DNA of 64,000 bases, taken from assembly GCA_910588695.1 (NCBI GenBank), contig CAJUOV010000002.1, positions 1 through 64,000 on the forward strand, read 5' to 3'. The first letter of the stretch is position 1; each line of letters begins with the position of its first letter. Made by a program: the position numbers and the translations under genes. The stretch comes from an uncultured Christensenellaceae bacterium. Lineage in GTDB: Bacteria; Bacillota; Clostridia; Christensenellales; Borkfalkiaceae. Under the pieces are notes generated by a model. That model did not search any database, was not told the origin of the DNA, and worked only from the letters and a program-made list of their open reading frames with translations. Positions 43,663 through 52,718 of this stretch are shown here, in pieces.

Positions 43663-44829
43663 ATGAATTTTAATGAAATAAAAAATCTCGATGAAGAATA
43701 CGGGGCAAAGACGTTCGCCCGCTATCCCGTCGCGTTTGCGGGCGGAAAGAACGCCACTCTAGTCGATACGGCGGGGAAAGAATATATCGACTTCGGCGCG
43801 GGGATCGCGGTCAACGTGTTCGGCGCGAACGACGAAGAATGGAAGAATGCCGTCAAAGCGCAGCTCGATAAAATCCAGCATGTGAGCAACTATTATTACA
43901 GCGAACCTCAGGCGGAGCTTGCGCGGCTTTTGTGCGAAAAATCGGGTGCGAAGCGTGCGTTCTTTGCCAACTCGGGCGCAGAAGCAAACGAATGCGCGTT
44001 CAAAACGGCGCGTAAGTATTCCTTTGAAAAATACGGAGAAACGCGCAAGCGGATTGTCTCGCTCAAAAACAGCTTTCACGGCAGAACGCTCTTTACGCTC
44101 ACCGCTACGGGGCAGGACGAATTTCATAGATATTTCGCGCCCTTTGTTCCCGAAATGACGAGCGTTCCCGCAGACATCAAAGCGGTCGAGCGGGCGGCGG
44201 ACTCGAAGGCGTGCGCCGTCGTGATCGAATGCGTGCAGGGAGAGAGCGGCGTGACCGCGCTCGATTCGTCTTTCGTAAGAGAGCTCGCCGCGTATTGTAA
44301 AGAAAACGACGTGCTCCTTATCTGCGACGAGGTGCAGAGCGGGATCGGCAGAACGGGAAAATTCTTCGCATACGAGCACTACGGGATCGTGCCCGATCTT
44401 GTGACGAGCGCAAAAGGGCTGGGCGGCGGACTTCCGATCGGCGCATGTCTCTTCTATTCGAAAACGGAAAATGTTCTTACGGCGGGCGATCACGGTTCGA
44501 CATTCGGCGGCAATCCCGTCGTGTGCGCGGGCGCGTGCAACGTTGTCGGGCGGCTCAACGAAGAATTTTTATTCGAGGTTGCGGGCAAAGCGGAATATCT
44601 CCGCGCAAAGCTGCGTTTAATCGACGGCGTGAAAGCGGTCACGGGGCTCGGAATGATGATCGGGCTCGAACTCGACAAACCGCCGAAGGAAGTGGCGAGG
44701 GCGTGCCTCGATAAAGGTCTTTTGGTACTGACTGCGCACAAGCGGCTCAGAATCGTTCCGCCGCTCACGATCACGAAAACGGAAATGGACGAGGGTCTTG
44801 CGATCCTCAGAGGAGTATTGGAGAAATGA
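43663..44829 (+). CDS. argD: Acetylornithine aminotransferase
   Basis: 388 residues, PLP fold type I. It begins KTFARYPVAFAGGKNATLVDTAGKEYIDFGAGIAVN, with FFANSGAEANECAFKTAR, the aspartate in LICDEVQSGIGRTG, and the PLP lysine K251 in TSAKGLGGGLPIGA. It makes acetylornithine from the semialdehyde with glutamate. Relatives also serve as succinyl-DAP aminotransferase in lysine synthesis, which may matter beside the dapF fusion downstream. The argF start overlaps its stop. Confidence 0.93.
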   Translation: MNFNEIKNLDEEYGAKTFARYPVAFAGGKNATLVDTAGKEYIDFGAGIAVNVFGANDEEWKNAVKAQLDKIQHVSNYYYSEPQAELARLLCEKSGAKRAFFANSGAEANECAFKTARKYSFEKYGETRKRIVSLKNSFHGRTLFTLTATGQDEFHRYFAPFVPEMTSVPADIKAVERAADSKACAVVIECVQGESGVTALDSSFVRELAAYCKENDVLLICDEVQSGIGRTGKFFAYEHYGIVPDLVTSAKGLGGGLPIGACLFYSKTENVLTAGDHGSTFGGNPVVCAGACNVVGRLNEEFLFEVAGKAEYLRAKLRLIDGVKAVTGLGMMIGLELDKPPKEVARACLDKGLLVLTAHKRLRIVPPLTITKTEMDEGLAILRGVLEK

Positions 44830-45731
44830 AGCATTTACTGAAACTGAACGATTTTACGAGAGAGGAAATCCTTTCCGTTCTCAACCTTGCCGATCAGCTC
44901 AAATTCGAGCGTAAGAACGGCGTTGCCAACGAATGCCTCAAAGGAAAAAAACTCGGCATGATCTTTCAGAAATCTTCGACGCGCACCCGCGTATCTTTCG
45001 AAGTGGGCATGTACGAGCTGGGCGGCTACGCGCTCTTTCTCAGTAACCGCGATTTGCAGATCGGGCGGGGGGAACCAGTAGAGGACACGGCGCGCGTTCT
45101 CTCGCGCTATCTCGACGGAATCATGATCCGCACGTTTGAGCAAAAAGAAGTGGAAGATCTTGCAAAATACGGCACGATCCCCGTCATCAACGGACTGACC
45201 GATTACTGTCACCCCTGTCAGGTGCTCGCCGATCTCATGACGATCAGAGAACGCAAGGGCTCGTTTAAGGGTTTGAAGCTCTGCTTTATCGGCGACGGCA
45301 ACAACATGGCGAACTCGTTAATGGTGGGGGCGGTCAAGACGGGCATGAATTTTTCGATCGCCTGTCCCGAGGGCTACGAGCCGGATAAGGAACTCATGAA
45401 TCTTTGTAAAGAAAATATCGGGTTTACCCTCTGCCGCAGCGCGGAAGAAGCGGCGAGAAACGCCGACGTTGTGTATACCGACGTATGGGCTTCGATGGGT
45501 CAGGAAGAGGAGCGCGAAAAGCGCATGAAGATTTTCAAGAGCTATCAGGTGAACGAAAAAGTGATGAAGGCGGCGAACAAGGGGGCAATGGTGCTGCACT
45601 GTCTGCCCGCGCACAGGGGCGAGGAGATCACGGCGGACGTATTCGAAGCGCACGCGGACGAAATCTTCGACGAGGCGGAAAACCGTCTGCATGCTCAGAA
45701 AGCCGTTATGTGCAAGTTGATGAGAGACTGA
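44826..45731 (+). CDS. argF: Ornithine carbamoyltransferase
   Basis: 301 residues. Carbamoyl phosphate site SSTRTRVSFE, HPCQVLADLMTI, and the ornithine-side motif HCLPAHRGEEI; DVWASMGQEEE is in the flexible loop. It forms citrulline from ornithine and the carbamoyl phosphate made by carAB just downstream. Its stop is followed in the same frame by 39 more open codons that look like part of another protein. Confidence 0.95.
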   Translation: MKHLLKLNDFTREEILSVLNLADQLKFERKNGVANECLKGKKLGMIFQKSSTRTRVSFEVGMYELGGYALFLSNRDLQIGRGEPVEDTARVLSRYLDGIMIRTFEQKEVEDLAKYGTIPVINGLTDYCHPCQVLADLMTIRERKGSFKGLKLCFIGDGNNMANSLMVGAVKTGMNFSIACPEGYEPDKELMNLCKENIGFTLCRSAEEAARNADVVYTDVWASMGQEEEREKRMKIFKSYQVNEKVMKAANKGAMVLHCLPAHRGEEITADVFEAHADEIFDEAENRLHAQKAVMCKLMRD

Positions 45732-45851
45732 GAATTTATAGACGCAGAAAATCGGAGACTTTTTTATGGCGAGGCTGTTGATTTATATGACGACGGCGAT
45801 CAGGGGCACGAGGAAGCAATCGAGATATTAAAACAACTCGGAATTAATTGA
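45732..45851 (+). pseudogene. 39-codon gene remnant in frame after argF
   Basis: Directly after the argF stop, the same frame stays open for 39 codons and ends at TGA. It reads EFIDAENRRLFYGEAVDLYDD and then a helical GHEEAIEILKQLGIN. The composition is that of a real protein C-terminus, but there is no start codon or ribosome site in this frame. It is best seen as the end of a lost gene, or less likely a C-terminal extension reached by stop-codon readthrough. Confidence 0.4.
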
Positions 45852-45882
45852 AAACGATAACGAAAATCGCGGGAGATAACAT

Positions 45883-46947
45883 ATGGATAAAAAAATTTAT
45901 GTAACGTTGCAAAACGGCAAAGTGTTCGAAGGGTACTCCTTCGGCGCGGAAAAAGAAGTCATCGGCGAGCTTGTGTTCACCACGGGCATGACGGGCTACA
46001 TCGAGACCCTGACCGATCCGAGTTATTACGGTCAGATCGTCACGCAAACCTTTCCGCTCATCGGGAACTACGGCATGATCTCCGCCGATTCGGAGAGCAT
46101 GCACAGTTATCTTACTGCCTATATCGTGCGCGAAAAGTGCGACACGCCCTCGAATTTCCGTTCGGAAGGTACGGTGGAAGAGTATCTCAAACGGGAGGGT
46201 ATTCCCGCCGTGTACGGGATCGACACGCGCGAGCTCACCAAGACGGTGCGCGAGGCGGGCGTTATGAACGCCGCGATCACCTTTAAGCCGTTTACCGATT
46301 TTGCCTCGTTAAAGCGTTACCGCGTGCAGAACGCCGTCGATGCTGTAAGTTCCAAAGAAACAAAGACGCTCGGCGAAGGAGAGAATACGGTCGTTTTATA
46401 CGACTTCGGCGCTAAAAACAATATTGAGCGCGAACTTTTGAAGAGGGGCTTGAAGGTGATTACCGTTCCCGCCGATTACCCCGCGAAGGAGGCGCTTAAA
46501 ATCGCAGACGGCATCATGCTCTCGAACGGACCCGGAGATCCCGCGGAGAATACGGGCGTTATCGAGACGATCAAAAAGATTGCGGGCAAGGTTCCGATAT
46601 TCGGAATCTGTCTCGGACATCAGCTCTTCGCGCTTGCGATGGGCGGACAGACCCGCAAAATGAAATACGGGCATCGCGGCGCGAATCAGCCCGTGCGGCA
46701 TGTCGAGAGCGGCAGAATTTTCATCACGAGCCAGAACCACGGCTACGAAGTGGTAACCAACAGCTTAAAATGCGGAAAACTCAGCTATGTCAACGGAAAC
46801 GACGGCACCTGCGAAGGGGTGGATTATCCCGAATTGAATGCGTTTACGACGCAGTTCCACCCCGAGGCATGCGCGGGACCGCACGACGCGAACAAGCTGT
46901 TCGACGAGTTTGCGGAGAGAGTGAAAAACCATAAGGAGAACAAATAA
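45883..46947 (+). CDS. carA: Carbamoyl-phosphate synthase small subunit
   Basis: 354 residues. The N-terminal half has GELVFTTGMTGYIETLTDPSY. The class I glutaminase half carries Cys243 in FGICLGHQL and the catalytic histidine and glutamate in FHPEACAGPHD. It releases ammonia from glutamine for the large subunit. It follows argF by 150 nt with GGGAGA before the ATG and precedes carB by 1 nt. Placement in the arginine cluster suggests an arginine-regulated enzyme. Confidence 0.95.
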   Translation: MDKKIYVTLQNGKVFEGYSFGAEKEVIGELVFTTGMTGYIETLTDPSYYGQIVTQTFPLIGNYGMISADSESMHSYLTAYIVREKCDTPSNFRSEGTVEEYLKREGIPAVYGIDTRELTKTVREAGVMNAAITFKPFTDFASLKRYRVQNAVDAVSSKETKTLGEGENTVVLYDFGAKNNIERELLKRGLKVITVPADYPAKEALKIADGIMLSNGPGDPAENTGVIETIKKIAGKVPIFGICLGHQLFALAMGGQTRKMKYGHRGANQPVRHVESGRIFITSQNHGYEVVTNSLKCGKLSYVNGNDGTCEGVDYPELNAFTTQFHPEACAGPHDANKLFDEFAERVKNHKENK

Positions 46948-46948
46948 T

Positions 46949-49900
46949 ATGCCTAAGAGAAGCGATATTAAAAAAGTACTCGTCATCGGTTCGGGACCCA
47001 TTGTCATCGGTCAGGCGGCGGAATTCGACTATGCGGGCGCGCAGGCGTGCCGTGTTCTGAAAGACGCGGGGGTCAACGTTGTTTTGTGCAACTCCAACCC
47101 AGCGACAATCATGACGGATAAGATGCTCGCGGACGAAATCTATCTCGAACCGTTGACCGAAGACAGCTTAAAACGTATTATCATCAAAGAGCGCCCCGAT
47201 TCCCTTTTGGCGTCGCTCGGCGGACAGACGGGGCTCACCATGGGCTGTAAGCTCGCAAAGTCGGGTTTCTTAGACGAATGGGGGGTCAAACTCATCGGCA
47301 CCAAACTCGACGCTATCGACAGAGCGGAGGATCGCGAACTCTTTAAGGAGACGATGGAAAAGATTCATCAGCCCGTTGTGCCGAGCGATATTGCCTATAC
47401 GGTGGAGGAATGCGTGAGCATTGCGAATAAGCTCGGCTATCCCGTCATCGTGCGCCCCGCGTTCACTCTCGGCGGCGCGGGCGGCGGCGTTGCAAAAGAC
47501 GAAGAGGAGCTCCGTCTCATTTCCCATAACGGGCTCATGCTTTCGCCCATTACGCAGGTGTTGATCGAAAAATACATCGGCGGTTGGAAAGAGATCGAAT
47601 TCGAAGTTTTGCGCGACAGCGCGGGTAACGTTCTCACGGTCTGCTCCATGGAGAACTTCGATCCTGTCGGCGTGCATACGGGGGATTCGATCGTTATCGC
47701 GCCTGCCGTCACTCTTTCGGATAAAGAATATCAGATGCTCCGCACGGCGGCGCTCAACATCATCACCGAGCTCGGAATCGAAGGGGGCTGCAACTGTCAG
47801 TTTGCGCTCCATCCCGACAGCTTCGAATATGCGGTCATCGAGGTGAATCCCCGCGTTTCCCGTTCCTCTGCGCTTGCAAGTAAGGCTACGGGGTATCCGA
47901 TCGCAAAAGTGACGACCAAGATCGCGCTCGGCTATACCCTCGATGAGATCAAAAACGACGTCACGGGCAAGACATACGCCTGTTTCGAGCCGACGATCGA
48001 CTATGTGGTCGTCAAGCTCCCCAAATGGCCTTTCGATAAATTCTTGTATGCCAAGAGAGGGCTCGGTTCCCGTATGAAAGCGACGGGCGAGGTCATGGCG
48101 ATCGGCACTTCTTTCGAACAGGCGATCATGAAGGCGGTGCGTGGCGCAGAAATCTCGCTTTCGACTCTCAACCATCCCAAATTTTTGCCTCTTCCCAAGG
48201 AAGAGCTTCTCAAAAAACTCGACGAAACAACGGACGAGCGGCTCTTTATCGTGTACGCCGCATTGCAGGCGGGCGCAACGGTGGACGAAATATTCGATCT
48301 CACCAAGATCGACAGGTGGTTCCTCAATAAACTTCTCAATCTCGTAAAATTCGAAGGGGAGATCAAAGACAAAAAGCTCTCCCGCGCGGAGTATCTCAAA
48401 GGGAAACAGCTCGGTTATACCGATAAAGACCTCGAAGCGATGAGCGGCGAAAAGCTGCCTGCGCACCGCAGGGCAGTGTTCAAAATGGTAGATACCTGTG
48501 CGGCGGAGTTTGCGGCGCAGACGCCGTACTTCTATTCCACTTACGACGACGAGGATCACGACGAGGCAAAACCTTTTGTGGAACGTTCCAAAAAGAAGCG
48601 CATTATCGTCATCGGTTCGGGTCCTATCCGGATCGGTCAGGGAATCGAATTCGACTATTCTTCGGTGCACTGCGTCTGGACGCTCAAAGAGCTCGGCTAC
48701 GAAGTTGTTATTATCAACAATAACCCCGAGACGGTTTCGACGGACTTTGATACGGCGGACAGGCTTTATTTCGAGTCGCTGACTCCGGAGGACGTGCAGA
48801 ACGTCATCGACGTGGAAAAACCATACGGAGTCGTTATCACGTTCGGCGGACAGACGGCGATTAAACTCTGCGGTTATCTCGACAAGAAAGGGGTCAAAAT
48901 CCTCGGTACGAGCGCAGATTCCGTCGATATGGCGGAGGACCGCGAGCGTTTCGACGCGCTGTTGGAAAAATTTGCGATCGCCCGTCCCAAGGGACTGACC
49001 GTCATGACCAAAGAGGAGGCAATCAAGGCGGCGGAGAAGCTCGGCTATCCCGTGCTCTTGCGTCCTTCTTACGTGATCGGCGGGCAGAACATGACGATCG
49101 CCTTTACCGAAAACGATATTTCCCGCTATATGGACGTAATTCTCGCTCAGCATATCGAGAACCCCGTGCTCTGCGATAAATACCTTATGGGTACCGAGCT
49201 CGAAGTGGACGCGATTTCCGACGGGACGGACGTGCTCGTTCCGGGGATCATGCAGCATATCGAACGGGCAGGCGTGCACTCGGGCGATTCGATCGCCGTA
49301 TATCCTCCCTATCATCTGAGCGACGCGATGCTTAAACAGATCGTAGAAGTGTCCGCACAGCTCGCGCTTTCCTTAAAGACGAAAGGGCTCATCAACATTC
49401 AGTATCTGATTTACGAAAATAAGCTCTACGTCATCGAAGTGAATCCGCGCGCGTCGCGCACCATACCCTACATCTCCAAGGTGACGGGGGTGCCCATGGT
49501 GGAGCTTGCGACCAAGATTATGGCGGGCGCAAAACTCAAAAAGCTGGGCTTCGGAACGGGCTTATATCCCAATTCGCCCTATGTCGCGGTCAAAGTGCCC
49601 GTGTTCAGCTTCGAAAAGCTCAACGACGTGAACTCGCAGCTCGGACCCGAAATGAAATCGACGGGCGAAGTTTTGGGGATCGGCAAAACGTTCGAAGAAG
49701 CGCTCTTCAAGGGGCTCGTCTCTGCGGGCTTCAAAATGTGTCATCCGACCAAGGAAAAGCCGGTCGGCGTATATTTTACCGTAAACGATCAGGATAAATT
49801 CGAGATTGTATCGATCGCGAAAAAGTTTGCGGATCTGGGCTGCAATATCTATGCTACGGCGGGAACGGCGAAAGTCATCTCCGATCTTGGGATCGACGTG

Positions 49901-51004
49901 ACCGTAGTCGACCGTCTTAAAGCGACCAAGCAGGTCTCAAAACTCATGGACGACGGCAAGATCGACTATATCATCTACACGGGTAAGACGGACGTGGATT
50001 CGATCAACGACTATATCGAACTTCACCACCATGCCATTCTCTTGGGGATTACGGTGCTCACGTCTCTGGATACGGCGAACGCGCTCTGCGACATTATTGC
50101 AAGTAAATTCACCGAATACAATACCGAGCTTGTAGACATCAATCGTCTGCGCCGCAAAAAGACAGAACTCAGTTTCGTCAAAATGCAGTCCTGCGGAAAC
50201 GATTATATTTACTTCGAGGATATGGAGGGGCTCATTACCTGTCCCGAGTCTCTTGCGATCAATTTTGTAGACCGACATTACGGAATCGGCGGCGACGGAA
50301 TCGTCGTCATTACAAAGTCCGAAATCGCAGACGCAAAGATGTACGTTTACAACCAAGACGGCACGGAAGACAGCATTGCGGGCAATGCGATCCGCTGCGT
50401 TGCAAAATATCTCTATGAAAAGGGTCTTGTCAAAAACGAGTGCGTGAATATCGAGACGCAGAGCGGCGTGAAAGAAGTCAGGGTTTTCTCGTTCGGCGGC
50501 GTCGTCACTTCCGCGAGCGTCGATCTCGGCAAAGCGGAACTCGACGGTAAAAAGATTCCCTGCGTATGGAAAGGGGAGAAGATCGTAAATCATCCCATGG
50601 AGATCGACGGAACCGAGTACAGAGTCACGCTTGTCAATGTGGGCAATCCGCATTGCGTGATCTTTACGGATAAAGTGGACGCGGTTCCCGTTTCTGAAAT
50701 CGGACCCAAAATCGAAAACAGCAAATATTTCCCTCAGCACACCAACGTGGAATTTATCCGTGTCGTCAACGGCAGCACCCTTAAAATGCGCGTCTGGGAA
50801 CGCGGAAACGGCGAGACGTGGGCATGCGGAACGGGGGCTGCGGCAGCGGCTGTCGCGGCGGTATTGGGCGGCTATTGCAAACAGGATACCGATATTACGG
50901 TCAAAGTCAAGGGCGGAGACCTGATCGTCCGTTATCACGGCGACGGCAATGTGACGCTTACGGGAAACGTGCAGAAAATTTATGAAGGAAAGGTGGAATT
51001 CTGA
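46949..51004 (+). CDS. carB: CarB-DapF fusion: carbamoyl-phosphate synthase large subunit with C-terminal diaminopimelate epimerase domain
   Basis: 1351 residues; ordinary CarB is about 1070. Residues 1 to about 1068 are a complete CarB: two ATP-grasp halves (each starting VLVIGSGPIVIGQ or IIVIGSGPIRIGQ) and an MGS-type regulatory domain near 940-1060. From about 1072 the chain continues without linker into ELSFVKMQSCGNDYIYFE, the start of DapF, followed by RHYGIGGDGIVV, GNPHCVIF and ERGNGETWACGTGA. DapF converts LL- to meso-diaminopimelate with two cysteines. The second is Cys1293, but the first is Ala1144 in DSIAGNAIRC (normally xxCGNxxRC). Racemisation by the usual two-base mechanism should fail. 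The reading frame is clean, so a simple sequencing error is unlikely. Confidence 0.92.
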   Translation: MPKRSDIKKVLVIGSGPIVIGQAAEFDYAGAQACRVLKDAGVNVVLCNSNPATIMTDKMLADEIYLEPLTEDSLKRIIIKERPDSLLASLGGQTGLTMGCKLAKSGFLDEWGVKLIGTKLDAIDRAEDRELFKETMEKIHQPVVPSDIAYTVEECVSIANKLGYPVIVRPAFTLGGAGGGVAKDEEELRLISHNGLMLSPITQVLIEKYIGGWKEIEFEVLRDSAGNVLTVCSMENFDPVGVHTGDSIVIAPAVTLSDKEYQMLRTAALNIITELGIEGGCNCQFALHPDSFEYAVIEVNPRVSRSSALASKATGYPIAKVTTKIALGYTLDEIKNDVTGKTYACFEPTIDYVVVKLPKWPFDKFLYAKRGLGSRMKATGEVMAIGTSFEQAIMKAVRGAEISLSTLNHPKFLPLPKEELLKKLDETTDERLFIVYAALQAGATVDEIFDLTKIDRWFLNKLLNLVKFEGEIKDKKLSRAEYLKGKQLGYTDKDLEAMSGEKLPAHRRAVFKMVDTCAAEFAAQTPYFYSTYDDEDHDEAKPFVERSKKKRIIVIGSGPIRIGQGIEFDYSSVHCVWTLKELGYEVVIINNNPETVSTDFDTADRLYFESLTPEDVQNVIDVEKPYGVVITFGGQTAIKLCGYLDKKGVKILGTSADSVDMAEDRERFDALLEKFAIARPKGLTVMTKEEAIKAAEKLGYPVLLRPSYVIGGQNMTIAFTENDISRYMDVILAQHIENPVLCDKYLMGTELEVDAISDGTDVLVPGIMQHIERAGVHSGDSIAVYPPYHLSDAMLKQIVEVSAQLALSLKTKGLINIQYLIYENKLYVIEVNPRASRTIPYISKVTGVPMVELATKIMAGAKLKKLGFGTGLYPNSPYVAVKVPVFSFEKLNDVNSQLGPEMKSTGEVLGIGKTFEEALFKGLVSAGFKMCHPTKEKPVGVYFTVNDQDKFEIVSIAKKFADLGCNIYATAGTAKVISDLGIDVTVVDRLKATKQVSKLMDDGKIDYIIYTGKTDVDSINDYIELHHHAILLGITVLTSLDTANALCDIIASKFTEYNTELVDINRLRRKKTELSFVKMQSCGNDYIYFEDMEGLITCPESLAINFVDRHYGIGGDGIVVITKSEIADAKMYVYNQDGTEDSIAGNAIRCVAKYLYEKGLVKNECVNIETQSGVKEVRVFSFGGVVTSASVDLGKAELDGKKIPCVWKGEKIVNHPMEIDGTEYRVTLVNVGNPHCVIFTDKVDAVPVSEIGPKIENSKYFPQHTNVEFIRVVNGSTLKMRVWERGNGETWACGTGAAAAAVAAVLGGYCKQDTDITVKVKGGDLIVRYHGDGNVTLTGNVQKIYEGKVEF

Positions 51005-51603
51005 TGCCGAAAGACGCACTGTATGAAGAGAGCGCGCAGCCCGAAAACGGAAAGAGGCAGGCAAAGTGGTACATGACTTTTCAAGTTACGGCGTACATTT
51101 TGTTTGCGTTGGCTTTGATTTTTGCGTTCGCGTGCTTCATGGTGCTCCCCGGAACGGTGGAAGGACTCTCCGGCTGGTCTCTTGCGATCTACATTCTCAT
51201 TTGGGTCATGCCCGTCGTTGCGTTTGCGGTTTCCGGATTTCTTTTCTTTCGCACGCGGCTGAGATTTAACGTGAGTTACGATTATCTCTTCGTGCAGGAC
51301 GAACTTCGTATCACAAAGGTATTTAACGGCAGAAAGAGAAAGCACATCGTCACGCTCGACGCCGACCATATGATGCAGATCGGCTATTGTACGGGCGATA
51401 CTTTCGAGCGCACGCTCGCAGGAATGAACGGGGCGAAACCGAAAGTGATGAGCCCAAACCGCGAACCGATGGAAGACAAGGAATTTATTCATATACTCTA
51501 TTCCTCCTCCGTCGGAAAGACGCTCTATGTGCTCGAATGTAAAAAGGAAATGCTCGAATACGTCGTTGCGGCGGCGGGCAGAAATAAATTTGTACGCAAA
51601 TGA
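51004..51603 (+). CDS. Membrane protein of unknown function
   Basis: 199 residues, start overlapping the carB-dapF stop (TGATG). Two transmembrane helices (about 24-48 and 58-80) are followed by a soluble domain with RFNVSYDYLFVQDELRITKVFNGRKRKHIVTLDADHMMQIG. The layout resembles the small protein at 38746-39210 and may be a related PH-like fold. No function is known. Its end overlaps the cysteine desulfurase start by 4 nt. Confidence 0.7.
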   Translation: MPKDALYEESAQPENGKRQAKWYMTFQVTAYILFALALIFAFACFMVLPGTVEGLSGWSLAIYILIWVMPVVAFAVSGFLFFRTRLRFNVSYDYLFVQDELRITKVFNGRKRKHIVTLDADHMMQIGYCTGDTFERTLAGMNGAKPKVMSPNREPMEDKEFIHILYSSSVGKTLYVLECKKEMLEYVVAAAGRNKFVRK

Positions 51604-52718
51604 TCTATCTCGATAACGCCGCGACGACGCGCCCCTTAAAAAAGGCGGTAGCCGACGCAACGCGGGCAATCAACGAATTGTATTATAACCCGTCCGCGCT
51701 CTATGCGGGCGGGATTCAAACGCACAAAGAGATTTCAAAGGCGCGGGAGGAACTGATTTCTCTGATTGCAGACGAGCGCTTCGAATTACTGTTCGCTTCC
51801 TGCGGAACTGAGGCGGACAATCAGGCGCTTTTCGGTTGCGTCGGGCGGGGGAATTTCGTCACGACGGAGGGGGAGCATGCGGCGGTCTACGAGTGCGCCA
51901 AAGAGTTGAAACGGCGGGGTACGGATGTGCGTTTCGCTTCCTTGAACCGTGACGGCAGCGTGAAAGTAGAGGAGCTTTTGCGGCTTGTCGACGAACATAC
52001 TTCGCTTGTCTCCGTTATACACGTCAACAACGAGACGGGCGCGGTCAATCCGATTGCGCAAATTGCGGAAAAGGTCAAAAAAAAGAACGCGCGCGCTCTT
52101 TTTATGAGTGACGGCGTGCAGGCGTTCGGAAAAATTCCCGTTCATTTGTCGGGAAATATCGATCTGTATTCGGTGAGCGCTCACAAGATCGGCGCGCTCA
52201 AAGGTACGGGCGCTTTGTATAAACGCAAGAATCTGAATCTTTCTCCCTATCTTTTCGGGGGAGGGCAGGAGGGCGGAAAGCGCAGCGGCACAGAAAACGT
52301 GTTCGGGATTCTGGCGTTCGCCTCCGCTGCGAAACAGACATTCTCCTCTCTGAAAGAGAACGGGGCTCGCATTGCCCGTTACCGCGAAATGTTTTACGAA
52401 AAACTCGACAAGTCGGTCTTTTCGCGGATTTCCCCCCAAGAGGGAACCCCTTATATCCTTACGGTTGCAGCGCGGGGATTGCGCGGCGAAACGCTTGTAA
52501 GAATGCTTTCAGACAACGGAGTGTATGCGGGCACGGGGAGCGCGTGTTCATCGAAAAAGCCTTACAGCCGCGTGATCGAGGCGTGCGGAGTCGAAAAAGA
52601 ACTGTTGAACGGAGTACTCCGGTTCAGCTTTTCGCAGGAGACCGAGGAGCGGGAGATTCAGGAGGGCGCGGATATTGTGAACCGCGTCGTAAAAGAATAT
52701 TACGGGAGAATGGGATGA
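51600..52718 (+). CDS. Cysteine desulfurase (NifS/NifZ type)
   Basis: 372 residues, PLP enzyme. It opens MIYLDNAATTRPLKKAV. The internal aldimine lysine is Lys196 in SAHKIGALKGTGAL, and the sulfur-carrying cysteine is Cys316 in GTGSACSSKKP. It removes sulfur from cysteine as a persulfide. The gene directly overlaps thiI (ATGA), so, as for NifZ of Bacillus, it probably feeds ThiI for 4-thiouridine in tRNA instead of general Fe-S cluster assembly. Confidence 0.9.
   Translation: MIYLDNAATTRPLKKAVADATRAINELYYNPSALYAGGIQTHKEISKAREELISLIADERFELLFASCGTEADNQALFGCVGRGNFVTTEGEHAAVYECAKELKRRGTDVRFASLNRDGSVKVEELLRLVDEHTSLVSVIHVNNETGAVNPIAQIAEKVKKKNARALFMSDGVQAFGKIPVHLSGNIDLYSVSAHKIGALKGTGALYKRKNLNLSPYLFGGGQEGGKRSGTENVFGILAFASAAKQTFSSLKENGARIARYREMFYEKLDKSVFSRISPQEGTPYILTVAARGLRGETLVRMLSDNGVYAGTGSACSSKKPYSRVIEACGVEKELLNGVLRFSFSQETEEREIQEGADIVNRVVKEYYGRMG

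Noticed and set aside
47270..49315. Long minus-strand open frame (681 codons) opposite carB
   Set aside because: It mirrors the codon pattern of carB, is rich in R, H and D, has no ribosome site and no recognisable domain.
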